64,000 nucleotides of DNA from Deltaproteobacteria bacterium (GTDB lineage: Bacteria; Desulfobacterota; Desulfuromonadia; Geobacterales; Pseudopelobacteraceae), in contig JAJXWO010000015.1 of assembly GCA_021781535.1 (NCBI GenBank), positions 1-64,000 on the forward strand, read 5' to 3'. Positions 43,439 to 53,172 of the stretch are shown in pieces. Below the pieces are notes generated by a model, which did not search any database, was not told where the DNA came from, and worked only from the letters and a program-made list of their open reading frames with translations. Position 1 is the first letter of the stretch, and each line of letters starts with the position of its first letter. The translations under genes and the position numbers were made by a program.

Positions 43439-45331
43439 ATGAAACTGTACCTTGCGCTCATACTCCTGTTCCCGCTCTCCGGAGGTCTGTTCAACGCCCT
43501 GCTCGGCCGTTCTCTGCCGCGGCGGGTGGGCGAAGTCATCGCCTGCGGCGTGATCTGGGGCGCCTTCGCCTGCTCCGTCCTGGCCTTCCTGCAGTTCACC
43601 GCACCGGTGCGGATCGAGTACGCCTCCTGGCTCTCCGACTTCGACTTCAAGGCCCCCATCGCCCTGTACCTTGACCAGCTTTCTCTCAGCCTGATACTGA
43701 TGATCACCTTTGTCTGCGCCCTGATCCACCTTCATTCGGTCGGCTACATGAAGGATGACCCATCGCATGCCCGCTACTTTGCCCTGCTGAACATCTTCGT
43801 TTTTGCGATGCTGCTGCTGGTTCTGGCCGAAAACCTGCCGCTGCTCTATCTGGGGTGGGAAGGGGTCGGTTTCTGTTCCTATGCCCTGATCGGCTTCTGG
43901 TACACGGAGGAAAAAAACGCCACCGCCGGGCGCAAGGCGTTTATCGTCACCCGCATTGGCGACACCGCCCTGGGCATTGCCATGGTCTGGATGTTCAACC
44001 TTTTCGGCACCGTATCAATCAGCGAACTCAACGGCATGGGGTCTCTGGTACCGGCCGGGATCATTACCGTTCTCGGAATCCTGCTCCTGATCGGTGCAGC
44101 CGGAAAATCGGCCCAACTGCCGTTGTCAGTCTGGCTTCCGGATGCCATGGCCGGCCCGACACCGGTCTCCGCCCAGATCCACGCCGCCACGATGGTCACG
44201 GCAGGTGTCTATCTGCTCGCGCGCATGTACCCACTGATCGGCGCTTCACCCGTAACCCAGGCAGTCATCGCAATCACCGGCGGCGTGACCGCATTTTATG
44301 CCGCAACCTGTGCCTGTTCCCAGCGCGATCTGAAACGCATTCTTGCTTACTCCACCATCAGCCAGATCGGTTACATGGTGCTGGGTGTCGGCGCCGGCGC
44401 CCTGACCGCTTCGACTTTTCACCTGTTGACGCACGCGTTCTTCAAGTCGCTGCTGTTTCTCAGCGCGGGGTGTATCATCACCGCCCTGCACCATCAGCAG
44501 GATATCTTTCGCATGGGGGGGCTGAGAAAACAGTTACCTTCCGTCTACTGGCCATTTCTGGCCGGTGCGCTTTGCCTGTCCGGCTTTCCGGGAAGCGGGG
44601 GGTTCTTCAGCAAGGACGCCATTCTTGGGGCAGTTTTTGACCGGGGCGGCCCGGTGTACGGCCCCCTGTACGCACTTGGGCTTCTGACTGCGCTGCTGAC
44701 CGCCTTCTATACATTCCGCATGCTGTTCGTGGTGTTTCACGGGGAGACTTCGACTCCGGGCATTCATCAATCGATGGGCAAAGTTACACCTGTCATGACA
44801 GTAACTCTTATCCCGCTCGCCCTGATTGCGTTGTTCGGCGGCATCCTTAATCTGCCTGAGTATTGTGGCGGTCGCGGTTTTCTGTCGGTTTTTCTTGGCG
44901 CTCAGCCCGGCTTTGCACCGATATCAGGCACACCGTCCGCAACCGAGATTTCCCTCCAGATTATTGCTGCAACGGTCAGCCTGCTGGGGCTGGGGCTGGC
45001 GTGGTCACGCTATTCCGGCGGGCGCCGGGCAGAATCACTGAGACGAGAGGAAGCCGGCCTGCCTTTGAGCGGCTTACTGCTGAACGGGTGGTACCTTGAC
45101 CGTCTCTACCGAGTGCTGTTTATCAGTCCTTTTGCCTGGGTAAGCCGTTTCTTATGGAAGGGGATAGACGAAACTGTTATTGACGGCACATTGGATGGGC
45201 TGGCACGCGCGACAATGCGGCTGGGCGAACTTCCCGCCAGCTGGAGCACGGGTCGGGTAGCGACATCGCTGGTCGCTCTGGCTGGTGGAGTGGCTGCGGT
45301 GCTGGGATATATGGCCTGGCTGCTTGCCTGA
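43439..45331 (+). CDS. nuoL: NADH-quinone oxidoreductase subunit L
   Basis: 630 residues, about 16 helices. Distal antiporter-like subunit: WEGVGFCSYALIGFWY near 140 (conserved TM5 Glu), GKSAQLPLSVWLPDAMAGPTPVSA near 223 with the TM7 lysine, HLLTHAFFKSLLFLSAG near 327 and GSGGFFSKDAIL near 387, followed by the C-terminal lateral helix region. Starts 1 base after nuoK. nuoM and nuoN do not follow; a terminator and panD come next. Confidence 0.95.
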   Translation: MKLYLALILLFPLSGGLFNALLGRSLPRRVGEVIACGVIWGAFACSVLAFLQFTAPVRIEYASWLSDFDFKAPIALYLDQLSLSLILMITFVCALIHLHSVGYMKDDPSHARYFALLNIFVFAMLLLVLAENLPLLYLGWEGVGFCSYALIGFWYTEEKNATAGRKAFIVTRIGDTALGIAMVWMFNLFGTVSISELNGMGSLVPAGIITVLGILLLIGAAGKSAQLPLSVWLPDAMAGPTPVSAQIHAATMVTAGVYLLARMYPLIGASPVTQAVIAITGGVTAFYAATCACSQRDLKRILAYSTISQIGYMVLGVGAGALTASTFHLLTHAFFKSLLFLSAGCIITALHHQQDIFRMGGLRKQLPSVYWPFLAGALCLSGFPGSGGFFSKDAILGAVFDRGGPVYGPLYALGLLTALLTAFYTFRMLFVVFHGETSTPGIHQSMGKVTPVMTVTLIPLALIALFGGILNLPEYCGGRGFLSVFLGAQPGFAPISGTPSATEISLQIIAATVSLLGLGLAWSRYSGGRRAESLRREEAGLPLSGLLLNGWYLDRLYRVLFISPFAWVSRFLWKGIDETVIDGTLDGLARATMRLGELPASWSTGRVATSLVALAGGVAAVLGYMAWLLA

Positions 45332-45338
45332 GTTTCCA

Positions 45339-45380
45339 AGTTGAAGAGGCGAAAAATCACCGTTTTTCGCCTCTTCAACT
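45339..45380. terminator. bidirectional terminator between nuoL and panD
   Basis: Perfect 18-base stem (agttgaagaggcgaaaaa, 45339-45356, with 45363-45380) and a 6-base loop; A and T runs inside the stem ends give U-rich tails in both directions. It serves the converging nuo and pan operons. Confidence 0.88.
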
Positions 45381-45399
45381 ATAATTATTACCAGCAGGG

Positions 45400-45798
45400 C
45401 TACTTATGCACGCATTTCAGTTTTGCCTGTCCGGCTTCTTCCTTGCGCGTTTGCAGCATGCGGTTATTTTCATCGACAAACACTAGTTTTGGCTCATATT
45501 TTATCGCTTCAGCATTTTCCATGGTAACAAAGCTGGCGATAATCACCAGATCCTTCGGTGCCATGAGGCGCGCCGCAGCACCGTTCAGACAGATTACTCC
45601 CGAACCTCGCTGTCCTTCAATGGCATACGTTTCAAGACGGTTGCCATTGGTTACATTCCAGACGGCGACCTTTTCATACGACACGATGTCGGCCGCATCC
45701 ATCAGGTCGCGGTCGATGGTAACACTCCCCTCGTAGTGCAGGTCAGCACCGGTAACAGTGGCACGGTGGATTTTGCTCTTCAACATGATTCTCTGCAT
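45400..45798 (-). CDS. panD: aspartate 1-decarboxylase
   Basis: 132-residue proenzyme; self-cleaves between Gly and Ser in [11 protein letters not shown] (near residue 24) to form the pyruvoyl group, then makes beta-alanine for pantothenate. [14 protein letters not shown] at the N-terminus, [21 protein letters not shown] near 56-76. The ATG at 45798 follows GAGAGGAG and lies 2 bases after panC. Last gene of panB-panC-panD. Confidence 0.95.
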   Translation of the reverse strand: MQRIMLKSKIHRATVTGADLHYEGSVTIDRDLMDAADIVSYEKVAVWNVTNGNRLETYAIEGQRGSGVICLNGAAARLMAPKDLVIIASFVTMENAEAIKYEPKLVFVDENNRMLQTRKEEAGQAKLKCVHK

Positions 45799-45800
45799 GA

Positions 45801-46652
45801 TTACAACTCCTCTCCAAGTACGGTATTGTCGATCAGTCTGGTTTGCCCAATTTTTACTGCCAGAGCAAGCAGGGTGCTGCTGTCAGCCAGTTCCTGTTCC
45901 TGCAACTGCACCCCATCACGAAACTCAACGTAGTCAATGGCTGCAGCTGGTTCCCCTTCAATAACGGCACGTGCTTCCCTCGCCAGAACGGCAACGGAAC
46001 GCTCGCCGGCGGCAAACAACTCGCGAGCTTTTGTGATGGCATGATACAGGCAAAGGGCGCTCTGCCGCTCACTCGGAGACAGATAGGCATTACGCGAACT
46101 CAGCGCCAAGCCATCCGCCTCGCGTACTATCGGCATCCCGACAATCTCAACCGGCATATTCAAATCCTCGGCCATACGCCGGATAACTGTCAGCTGCTGA
46201 AAATCCTTGCACCCGAAAAGCGCTACGTCGGGGCGGACAATATTGAACAGTTTGGTGATTACCGTTGCCACGCCGTCAAAGTGCCCCGGCCGGCGTGCAC
46301 CGCAGAGAGGCTGGGATATATCCCGAACGGCAACCCCGGTCTGAAACCCGTGCGGATACATTTCGGCCGCACTCGGGATAAAGACGATGTCAACACCGCA
46401 TGCGTCGGCGAGCTGAAAGTCTCGCTCCATATCTCGCGGGTAACTGTCCAGGTCTTCATTTTTCCCGAACTGGATCGGGTTGACAAAAATCGAGAGCACC
46501 AGAACGTCTCCCCGTCTGCGCCCCTCCCGCAGCAATGAAGCGTGCCCCTCGTTCAGATACCACATGGTAGGGACGAACGCGATGCGGCGCCCCTCCCGTT
46601 CGGGAGCGATCGCAAGCGCCTGCATGTGTCTAATGCTGTTGATTATCTTCAT
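45801..46652 (-). CDS. panC: pantoate-beta-alanine ligase with altered HxGH motif
   Basis: 283 residues. Joins pantoate and beta-alanine with ATP. The family motif PTMGxLHxGH reads [10 protein letters not shown] here (residues 28-37): Gly31 is Trp and the first ATP-contacting histidine (His34 in E. coli numbering) is Asn; His37 is kept. Other motifs are normal: [20 protein letters not shown] near 54, [15 protein letters not shown] near 122, FGCKDFQQL and [17 protein letters not shown] near 175. Whether activity is retained is open. Starts 7 bases after panB. Confidence 0.92.
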   Translation of the reverse strand: MKIINSIRHMQALAIAPEREGRRIAFVPTMWYLNEGHASLLREGRRRGDVLVLSIFVNPIQFGKNEDLDSYPRDMERDFQLADACGVDIVFIPSAAEMYPHGFQTGVAVRDISQPLCGARRPGHFDGVATVITKLFNIVRPDVALFGCKDFQQLTVIRRMAEDLNMPVEIVGMPIVREADGLALSSRNAYLSPSERQSALCLYHAITKARELFAAGERSVAVLAREARAVIEGEPAAAIDYVEFRDGVQLQEQELADSSTLLALAVKIGQTRLIDNTVLGEEL

Positions 46653-46659
46653 CTGATCC

Positions 46660-47460
46660 TCAGGAAAAAGAATGTTCTTCTGTTGGAAATTCGCCGTTCC
46701 GGACTTCGGCAACATACTGCGTGACAGCTGCTGATATTAGCGGAGACAGATCAGCATAACGTTTGACAAATTTAGGTGAATATTTTTCACATAAGCCAAG
46801 AATATCGTGAATCACCAGTATCTGGCCATCACAGGACGAACCCGCCCCAATACCGATGGTTGGAATAGTCAGTTCCGCAGTGATCTCAGCCGCCAGCGCG
46901 GCGGGTATCCCTTCCAGCACGACCGCAAAAGCGCCGGCATGCTGGACAGCAAAGGCATCATCCATAATCCGCTCGGCCTGGTCGCTTCGCCCCTGGACCT
47001 TGTAGCCGCCCATGCGGTGAACCGACTGTGGTGTCAATCCGATGTGCGCCATAACCGGGATATCAATCGAGGACACGGCCCGGATAACGTGAGCCATATT
47101 ACTGCCCCCTTCCACCTTCACCGCTTCTGCGCCCCCCTCCTTGATCATCCGGCCACAATTCCGGCAGGCTTCTTCAATGCCGGTATGGTAGGACATAAAC
47201 GGCATATCTGCGACCACGAGAGCTTTTGGATCAGCACGTATTACCGCCCGCACATGATAGAGCATTTCGTCCATGGTAACCGGCAGGGTCGTTGCGTGGC
47301 CAGCCACAACGACACCAACCGAATCACCGACAAGGATGACGTCGACTCCTCCGTCATCAACAAGACGCGCAAAAGGAAAATCATACGCCGTGAGTGCCGT
47401 AATGCGCTGGCCATTCTGTTTCATTTTAAGTATATCAGGTATCGTCATTTTCTTTTTCAT
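46660..47460 (-). CDS. panB: 3-methyl-2-oxobutanoate hydroxymethyltransferase
   Basis: 266 residues, TIM barrel, first step of pantoate synthesis using methylene-tetrahydrofolate. [20 protein letters not shown] near 22, [19 protein letters not shown] near 43, the Lys-Glu block EAVKVEGG near 112, [22 protein letters not shown] near 134 and [17 protein letters not shown] near 206 are intact. Start ATG 47460 after GGGGTGGGG. First gene of panB-C-D. Confidence 0.95.
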   Translation of the reverse strand: MKKKMTIPDILKMKQNGQRITALTAYDFPFARLVDDGGVDVILVGDSVGVVVAGHATTLPVTMDEMLYHVRAVIRADPKALVVADMPFMSYHTGIEEACRNCGRMIKEGGAEAVKVEGGSNMAHVIRAVSSIDIPVMAHIGLTPQSVHRMGGYKVQGRSDQAERIMDDAFAVQHAGAFAVVLEGIPAALAAEITAELTIPTIGIGAGSSCDGQILVIHDILGLCEKYSPKFVKRYADLSPLISAAVTQYVAEVRNGEFPTEEHSFS

Positions 47461-47550
47461 AGAGTTCCCCACCCCCATAAACAGGGCACGTGCATTAAAC
47501 TGAATTTTCTACCTGAAGCTACAGAAATCCACTTTGAACGTACACAAACA

Positions 47551-47575
47551 AAAAAACGCGCCGGAGGGCGCGTTA
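47551..47575 (-). terminator. terminator upstream of panB
   Basis: Stem aacgcgcc/ggcgcgtt with a 4-base loop; on the minus strand it is followed by seven T. It closes a minus-strand transcript coming from the chemoreceptor gene or from the 47576-47792 region. Confidence 0.85.
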
Positions 47576-47792
47576 TAAACGGTCAGATCGGGTCGTACGA
47601 AACCTCTCTGTGGGGCTAGTACCCCTTCCGTCCCGGTTCGCTGCCAAATCCGTGCGGTATGTATTGGTGCTTACTGCGCCAATTTCAGATCAACTCCCGT
47701 ATCGGGTAGCCGTCATGGCGAAATGATAAAATATCAGAGCCTGCTGTATAAATCCAGATATTTATTTTTTCCTATCTCTCGATCGAATGCGA
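47576..47792 (-). other. 217-base region between chemoreceptor stop and terminator
   Basis: No open frame of note. On the minus strand it offers several short hairpins (cccgatacggg, ggggtactagcccc, ttggcgcagtaagcaccaa) before the terminator. This may be a long 3' untranslated region or a separate small RNA. No known RNA family is recognised. Confidence 0.35.
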
Positions 47793-49769
47793 TCACAGCG
47801 GACAGGTCAGGCTTTTCATCTGTTCAAGTTCTTTGACAACCTCCGCACTCTGCGCCCTGCGCATCTCCATATTATCAAACATTTCAGCAACCATGACGCC
47901 GACAGATTCCACATTGCGACGTATCAGCCTGCCATCATCGACCTGACGTGATGTTGAGTTAACCATCTCGTGGGTCATATCCTTGATTGTTTCAATGGAC
48001 CGGGCGATGCTCCGTGTGGCTTTGGACTGATCCGTCGACGCGGCAAATATCTGAGAAGTCATGGAGCTGATCTCTTCCATGGAACGCGCCACCAACTGGA
48101 CACTGGTCACCTGCTCCTGTGTTGCCTGCTTGATCTGCTTGGTCATTTCAAGAGAACAGGTAGAGCTGTCAAATATCGCCTTGAGTGATTCCCCCGTGGT
48201 ATGCCCCAGATCGACACCACGGTGAACCAGGTCCTTGCTTATGCCGATATTATTGGCGGCAGTTTTTGACTCCCTCATGATTTCTTCGATAATCGAGGTA
48301 ATTTCACCGGTTGAATGGCCGGTCTGGAGCGACAGATTGCGAATTTCGTCGGCAACAACACCAAAACTTTTTCCGTATTCACCGGCCTGGGCCGCAATGA
48401 TTGACGCATTCAGCGCCAGCAGATTGGTGCGCTTGGTGATATCGTTAATGACGCTGACAATATTTTCAATACGGGTACTGTTTTCTGCCAGACGCTGGAT
48501 GGCGTCAAACGAAAGGCCGACGGAAAGTTTAATTTCGTCAAGAGCATTAATCGTTTCCGTAACAACGGCCCGGCTCTCTTCAGCTCGCTCCTTTACCTGG
48601 AGAGAAACCTCGTGCGAAATAGCCGCATTCTGTTCGACATTGCCGATTGTGCTGTGAATCTGTTCCATGGCAGATGCTGACTGATGGACAACCCCTGCCA
48701 GATGATCGAGATTTCGGGTAACCTGCTCAATGGCAACTGAAATTTCATTGACGGCAGAACTGGTTTCATCAATAGATGCCATCACGCCTTCGGAAGCAGA
48801 CGCAATAATAGAGGTCCCGTCGGCAACCGAGTCTACTCCATCACGCAAGTTGTCCACGTTTTTCGAATATTTGTCCCGGCTCGCCAGCAGGAATTTGAAT
48901 GAACTCTCCATCTCAGACGTTAGTGTATCAATTGAAGTCAGCAAATTGATCCGGGTGATCGCGGAGGCCACCTGATCGGCGAAAAGCATGATGGTATCAA
49001 CATCAGAATCATTGAGAGCACGATGGCTGTTTTTGTTATCGATCCCGAAAACGCCGATAGAATTATTCTTTACGACGATCGGACATAAGATAAAACTTTT
49101 TGAACGCAGAGGTGGCAGGCTGTTGTGGGGTGGTTTCAGATGGTAATCGGCAGGATAGCGTGAAATATCGTCAATCAGATAAACTTTACGATCATTAAAG
49201 CACTTGGCAATGACGCCGATGCTCGAATCTATCGGCATGACGACGTCAGCCGGGTTAAAATTTTCCGTGCCGATTGCGGCAAAGAAACGAAGCTGCTTGC
49301 CGTCTTCAGCCATTAAAATATTGACTCGTTCGTATCCCAGAATATCGTGGAGTCCTTCGGCGCACAACAGCAACACTTCATCAAGATTGAGTGATTTCTG
49401 AATTTTACTGCTGATCTGGTGAAAGTTCTTGATATTCCTGTCCAGCACCTTGTAACGATTTTCAAATATCTCTTTCTGTTCGCCAACTTCCTTATGGAGT
49501 ATATTGAGTTCCGCAGCCCGCTCATGAAGTTCATCACCGTTCTTGCCGATCATAAACCCAAGCACCGCAAGGACGATGGCGGTGCCACCCCCCATATAAC
49601 TGTATTGCGCAAAATGCTGGCCGTCTCGTGTAATGTCATAAAAAATCTGCTCAAGGATACCGCGCGTGGCATCATAATAAAAAAACAGCCTGATTGCGAT
49701 CCAGCCAATCGGAGCAGAAACACCCAGCAGAAATCCGCCGACAGAAAACAGAGTTGAACGCCTTTTCAT
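47793..49769 (-). CDS. methyl-accepting chemotaxis protein with GAF sensor domain
   Basis: 658 residues. Two membrane helices ([19 protein letters not shown] near 7-28 and [16 protein letters not shown] near 51-67) enclose a short periplasmic loop of about 25 residues, so sensing is probably cytoplasmic. A GAF domain covers about 115-270 ([20 protein letters not shown]). The C-terminal signalling coiled coil has the CheA/CheW hairpin tip [20 protein letters not shown] with [10 protein letters not shown]. Start ATG 49769 has GAGGAAGGC upstream. A PilZ gene lies 32 bases upstream. Confidence 0.9.
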   Translation of the reverse strand: MKRRSTLFSVGGFLLGVSAPIGWIAIRLFFYYDATRGILEQIFYDITRDGQHFAQYSYMGGGTAIVLAVLGFMIGKNGDELHERAAELNILHKEVGEQKEIFENRYKVLDRNIKNFHQISSKIQKSLNLDEVLLLCAEGLHDILGYERVNILMAEDGKQLRFFAAIGTENFNPADVVMPIDSSIGVIAKCFNDRKVYLIDDISRYPADYHLKPPHNSLPPLRSKSFILCPIVVKNNSIGVFGIDNKNSHRALNDSDVDTIMLFADQVASAITRINLLTSIDTLTSEMESSFKFLLASRDKYSKNVDNLRDGVDSVADGTSIIASASEGVMASIDETSSAVNEISVAIEQVTRNLDHLAGVVHQSASAMEQIHSTIGNVEQNAAISHEVSLQVKERAEESRAVVTETINALDEIKLSVGLSFDAIQRLAENSTRIENIVSVINDITKRTNLLALNASIIAAQAGEYGKSFGVVADEIRNLSLQTGHSTGEITSIIEEIMRESKTAANNIGISKDLVHRGVDLGHTTGESLKAIFDSSTCSLEMTKQIKQATQEQVTSVQLVARSMEEISSMTSQIFAASTDQSKATRSIARSIETIKDMTHEMVNSTSRQVDDGRLIRRNVESVGVMVAEMFDNMEMRRAQSAEVVKELEQMKSLTCPL

Positions 49770-49801
49770 AATGCCTTCCTCAAGCCAGAGTCCCATTTTA
49801 T

Positions 49802-50173
49802 TTACCTGGAAGCAAATTTTTCGTCAATGGAATGGCCGATCTCTTCCATAACTTTTTCAGCATCATCAATATTATAGGCAATGATATTTTTCAGATGCGT
49901 GTACGAATCAAGATCCATCTTCTCGAAGGTAAAGCCGGCACCATTTTCAGCTATACGGGTGACAATGCCGGTGAAATTCACCATAATTTCAGGCATGGTG
50001 CCGGTAAGAACCATGGTAATATCGGCGTGTTCCCCTCCTGAAAGCTGCTCGTTCGTGACCAGAAACATGCCGGCCATGCTGAGATCTTTAACCTCGCCCT
50101 GAAATTGACGATCGGCAATCCTGACAGTCGCCTCGACATTAAAATGTACACGGGAAAATTTGCGGGTGCTCAT
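49802..50173 (-). CDS. PilZ-domain protein
   Basis: 123 residues. PilZ domains bind cyclic di-GMP through an RxxxR and a D/NxSxxG motif; here the N-terminus has [16 protein letters not shown] (arginines in place) and [12 protein letters not shown] near 32. The start ATG is preceded by AGGAGG with 7-base spacing. It sits between fba and a chemoreceptor, suggesting control of motility or surface behaviour by cyclic dinucleotides (inference). Confidence 0.87.
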   Translation of the reverse strand: MSTRKFSRVHFNVEATVRIADRQFQGEVKDLSMAGMFLVTNEQLSGGEHADITMVLTGTMPEIMVNFTGIVTRIAENGAGFTFEKMDLDSYTHLKNIIAYNIDDAEKVMEEIGHSIDEKFASR

Positions 50174-50210
50174 CAATCACCTCCTGCATATATGCTGACA
50201 TTTACAGCAA

Positions 50211-51188
50211 TCAGGCTTTACCGGCCGAACCAAGAACGGTTTCGTTCTTGTGCTTTACCAGCTTGATCAGCTCTTTACGCGCTTCCCCCAGATATTTGCG
50301 GGGGTCGAATTCCTTGGGATCCTTGGCAAAGTATTCACGAATCTTGGCAGTTACCGCCAGCCTGCCGTCGGAATCGATATTAATCTTGCAGACGGCGCTT
50401 GCTGCCGCCCTGCGCAGCTGTTCTTCCGGAACACCAACGGCCCCCTCAAGATTGCCGCCATATTTATTGATCAATTCAACGTACTCCTGAACCACCGATG
50501 AGGCGCCATGAAGCACGATCGGGAAACCGGGGATACGCTTCTCGCACTCATCCAGAATATCAAAACGCAGCGGCGGAACCGGCTGACCTGCCTTGAATTT
50601 ATAGGCACCATGGCTGGTGCCGATGGAGATTGCCAACGAATCGACTCCCGTCTTCTTCACAAACTCTTCAACTTCTTCCGGCTTCGTATATGTGGAGTGT
50701 TCGGCCGAAACCTCATCCTCAATGCCGGCCAGAACGCCCAACTCCGCTTCCACCGTAACATCAAACTGATGGGCGTATTCAACTACCTTTTTTGCAAGAG
50801 CCACATTCTCTTCAAACGGAAGGTGCGAACCATCGATCATAACCGATGAGAAGCCGCTATCGACACAGGATTTGCACAGCTCAAACGAGTCACCATGATC
50901 GAGATGCAGACAGATCGGGATAGTTGAGCCGGCTTCACGCGCCATCTGCACCGCTCCCATCGCCATGCAGCGAAGCATGGTTTCATTCGCATAGCTGCGC
51001 GCGCCCTTGGACACCTGAATAATAACGGGAGAGTTGGTTTCAACACAGGCGGTTACAATTGCCTGAAGTTGTTCGAGGTTGTTGAAATTGTAGGCTGGAA
51101 TGGCATATTTACCAGCCATCGCCTTGCTAAACATTTCTTTCGTGTTGGATAACCCTAATTCACTGTAATGAATCTTCAGCTTTTCCAT
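50211..51188 (-). CDS. fba: class II fructose-bisphosphate aldolase
   Basis: 325 residues. Zinc-dependent aldolase of glycolysis and gluconeogenesis. IPAYNFNNLEQLQAIV near 30, the zinc histidines in CLHLDHGDSFE near 95, EAELGVLAGIEDEV near 145, ISIGTSHGAYK near 190 and VLHGASSV near 227 are present. The ATG at 51188 has GGGGGACGAG upstream. The PilZ gene follows after 37 bases. Confidence 0.94.
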   Translation of the reverse strand: MEKLKIHYSELGLSNTKEMFSKAMAGKYAIPAYNFNNLEQLQAIVTACVETNSPVIIQVSKGARSYANETMLRCMAMGAVQMAREAGSTIPICLHLDHGDSFELCKSCVDSGFSSVMIDGSHLPFEENVALAKKVVEYAHQFDVTVEAELGVLAGIEDEVSAEHSTYTKPEEVEEFVKKTGVDSLAISIGTSHGAYKFKAGQPVPPLRFDILDECEKRIPGFPIVLHGASSVVQEYVELINKYGGNLEGAVGVPEEQLRRAAASAVCKINIDSDGRLAVTAKIREYFAKDPKEFDPRKYLGEARKELIKLVKHKNETVLGSAGKA

Positions 51189-51298
51189 CTCGTCCCCCTC
51201 GTGTGCGTTATTTGTGTAAAATCCACTCTCCAACCGGTATGTACGGTTGATACAAATACCATGCAGTTACCGTATAATCAAGGTGTAAACCACCAGTT

Positions 51299-52228
51299 TC
51301 AGATTGCAACCACACCGCACCGACTGGGAAGTTGAAGCAGATGCCAGTGAGCGGCACCCCATTCCAGGATAGCGGTGCAGGGATATCCGGCAAGTTTTTG
51401 AGGAGGATCCTGGCCAAGGAAGCGGAGGACCGCCAGTAGTAGCGCCGACTCCCTGCCGGCGACAGCGCCCAGTTGATGTGAAACCAGATGGTCGCGCTTG
51501 CTCAGTTTTGAGCCATCAGGCCCGACAACCAGGGGAAGGTGGCAGTAGTCCGGCTGCGGATAGCCGAGCAGACGCTGCAGATATATCTGGCGGGGGGTTG
51601 ATGCGAGCAGGTCTTCTCCCCGCACCACCTGGTTCACACCGGCCAGGTAATCATCCACGACAACCGCCAGTTGATAGGCAAACGCCCCGTCACTGCGTCT
51701 CAGTACAAAATCTCCGGAGGTCACAGGAAGTTTTTGACATATCCTCCCCTTCCTGATGTCGGAAAAGCAGAGCTCCTCCTCCGGCACCCTGACCCGCCAG
51801 GAACGGACAACTGAGTCGGCTTTCGTCCCCCACCGACAGCTGCCGGGATACGGTATGCAATCGTCCTCGATATGAGGGGCTGACGCGCTTCGGGCAATCT
51901 CCTTGCGTGAACAGCTACAGGGATAGACAACTCCTGCCTGCTGCAGCACTGCAAATGCCCGTCGATACTCTTCCTGGTGTCTACTCTGACAGGCAACTTC
52001 GCCATCCCAGAACAGTCCGAACGACTCCAGGGTCCGCATGATATCATCTGCCATACCAGACACCTGGCGCGATGCATCCAGATCATCAAGCCGAAGCAAC
52101 CACCGACCGCCTGCCTGCTTCGCCATCAGATAGCTCCCGACCGCCGCCACCAGTGAACCGGTATGGAGCGCCCCGGTCGGAGAAGGGGCAAAACGGCCGA
52201 CAACATGGTAATCAGAGCGACTGTCCAC
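51299..52228 (-). CDS. gluQ: glutamyl-Q tRNA(Asp) synthetase
   Basis: 309 residues. Truncated GluRS paralogue that attaches Glu to queuosine-34 of tRNA-Asp. RFAPSPTGALHTGSLVAAVG (HIGH-like) at residue 12, WLLRLDDLDASR near 43, zinc-type cysteines in YPCSCSRKEI near 102 with IPYPGSCR further on, and SKLSKRDH (KMSKS-like) near 242. It lacks the anticodon-binding domain, which separates it from true GluRS. It runs with ppnP upstream on the same strand. Confidence 0.92.
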   Translation of the reverse strand: MDSRSDYHVVGRFAPSPTGALHTGSLVAAVGSYLMAKQAGGRWLLRLDDLDASRQVSGMADDIMRTLESFGLFWDGEVACQSRHQEEYRRAFAVLQQAGVVYPCSCSRKEIARSASAPHIEDDCIPYPGSCRWGTKADSVVRSWRVRVPEEELCFSDIRKGRICQKLPVTSGDFVLRRSDGAFAYQLAVVVDDYLAGVNQVVRGEDLLASTPRQIYLQRLLGYPQPDYCHLPLVVGPDGSKLSKRDHLVSHQLGAVAGRESALLLAVLRFLGQDPPQKLAGYPCTAILEWGAAHWHLLQLPSRCGVVAI

Positions 52229-52242
52229 AGCGGCTCAGTTGG

Positions 52243-52557
52243 TCAGCTGACATAGGAACAGCAATAATCGGTCACAACCCGCACCTTCATCAGAAAGACG
52301 GAATGTGCCGGCACGTTAAACGCTTCACCGCCAGCCACTTTCTGCCACTCAGCCCCGCCCTTCAGCTGCCACTCCAACTCTCCCGATAGAATTTCCATGA
52401 TCTCGGCAACTCCGGTGGAAAATTCATATTCCCCGGCCTGCATAACACCCAGCGTTTTTTTAGTGCCATCAGCAAACAAGACCGAATAACTGACAACCTG
52501 GCCGCCAAAATAGATATTGGCCTTCTTGACAACGGTGACATTGCTGAACTCTGACAT
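52243..52557 (-). CDS. ppnP: pyrimidine/purine nucleoside phosphorylase
   Basis: 104-residue cupin-fold PpnP (YaiE, DUF1255). MSEFSNVTVVKKANIYFGG, GVMQAGEYEFSTGVAEIMEI, GGEAFNVPAHSVFLMKV and YCCSYV are conserved. It cleaves many nucleosides by phosphorolysis. Start ATG 52557 follows GGGAGGAT; the longer frame to 52632 is unsupported. GluQ begins 14 bases downstream. Confidence 0.92.
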   Translation of the reverse strand: MSEFSNVTVVKKANIYFGGQVVSYSVLFADGTKKTLGVMQAGEYEFSTGVAEIMEILSGELEWQLKGGAEWQKVAGGEAFNVPAHSVFLMKVRVVTDYCCSYVS

Positions 52558-52611
52558 ACTATCCTCCCGGAAATGGTGATATTTACTTGCTGCGCTGCAC
52601 GCACAGGGCAC

Positions 52612-52640
52612 AAAAAAACCCGCCTCGTTCAACAGCAGGT
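52612..52640 (-). terminator. terminator after the glycine-rich exported protein
   Basis: Six-base stem (52618-52623 with 52635-52640, one G-T pair) followed on the minus strand by seven T; 35 bases after the stop at 52676. Confidence 0.65.
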
Positions 52641-52675
52641 TCTCCTGAATAGCACTTCTACGCGGCAGTGGTCAA

Positions 52676-53068
52676 TCAGTTGAATGTGCCCCTCAACAGA
52701 TCGGCTTTCCAGGCAACGGTCGTGCGACCTGATCCAGGCGAGGCGACCAGTTCGGGAACGATTGTCGGAAGCGCAATTTTTACATGGCCATCTTCAACTT
52801 GGGCAAAGGCACGAGCCGACTTGGCCAACCCATAGGCCGTCCCGGCCAAAACGCCCGATGCGGCACCATATGCAATGAAGTTAAGGTTATCCAGCGGCTT
52901 GTCCTTGAAAACCATGATAGCACCGCCTACAAGACCGCCGATGGCAGCGCCATAAAATGCATCGGTGAAAACTTCCCTGATCGTATCATCTGAGGCGAAC
53001 GCCGATGAAGCTGCCGATAAAAGTGAAACAAGCGTCATTACTGCGACAAGCCTTCTTATCTGTTTCAT
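52676..53068 (-). CDS. exported glycine-zipper-like protein
   Basis: 130 residues. A signal peptide (MKQIRRLVAVMTLVSLLSAA..SAFA, cleavage near 25) is followed by AFYGAAIGGLVGGAIMVF and YGAASGVLAGTAYGLAKSA, two small-residue-rich hydrophobic stretches of glycine-zipper type. It probably associates with a membrane. No assigned function. It has its own terminator. Confidence 0.72.
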   Translation of the reverse strand: MKQIRRLVAVMTLVSLLSAASSAFASDDTIREVFTDAFYGAAIGGLVGGAIMVFKDKPLDNLNFIAYGAASGVLAGTAYGLAKSARAFAQVEDGHVKIALPTIVPELVASPGSGRTTVAWKADLLRGTFN

Positions 53069-53172
53069 CTTGTGTCGTCCCCATATCTTTTTAATTTTCC
53101 GACTACTTTAGTAACATACTCGTGTGCACCCCGTCAAGCCGGTTTCAAATAACGATACGATATCAATGGGTT

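Noticed and set aside
47576-47660. Possible second GEMM riboswitch (minus strand gggacggaagg)
   Set aside because: The paired P2 helix with a GNRA loop and the P1 helix are missing; only a short word matches.
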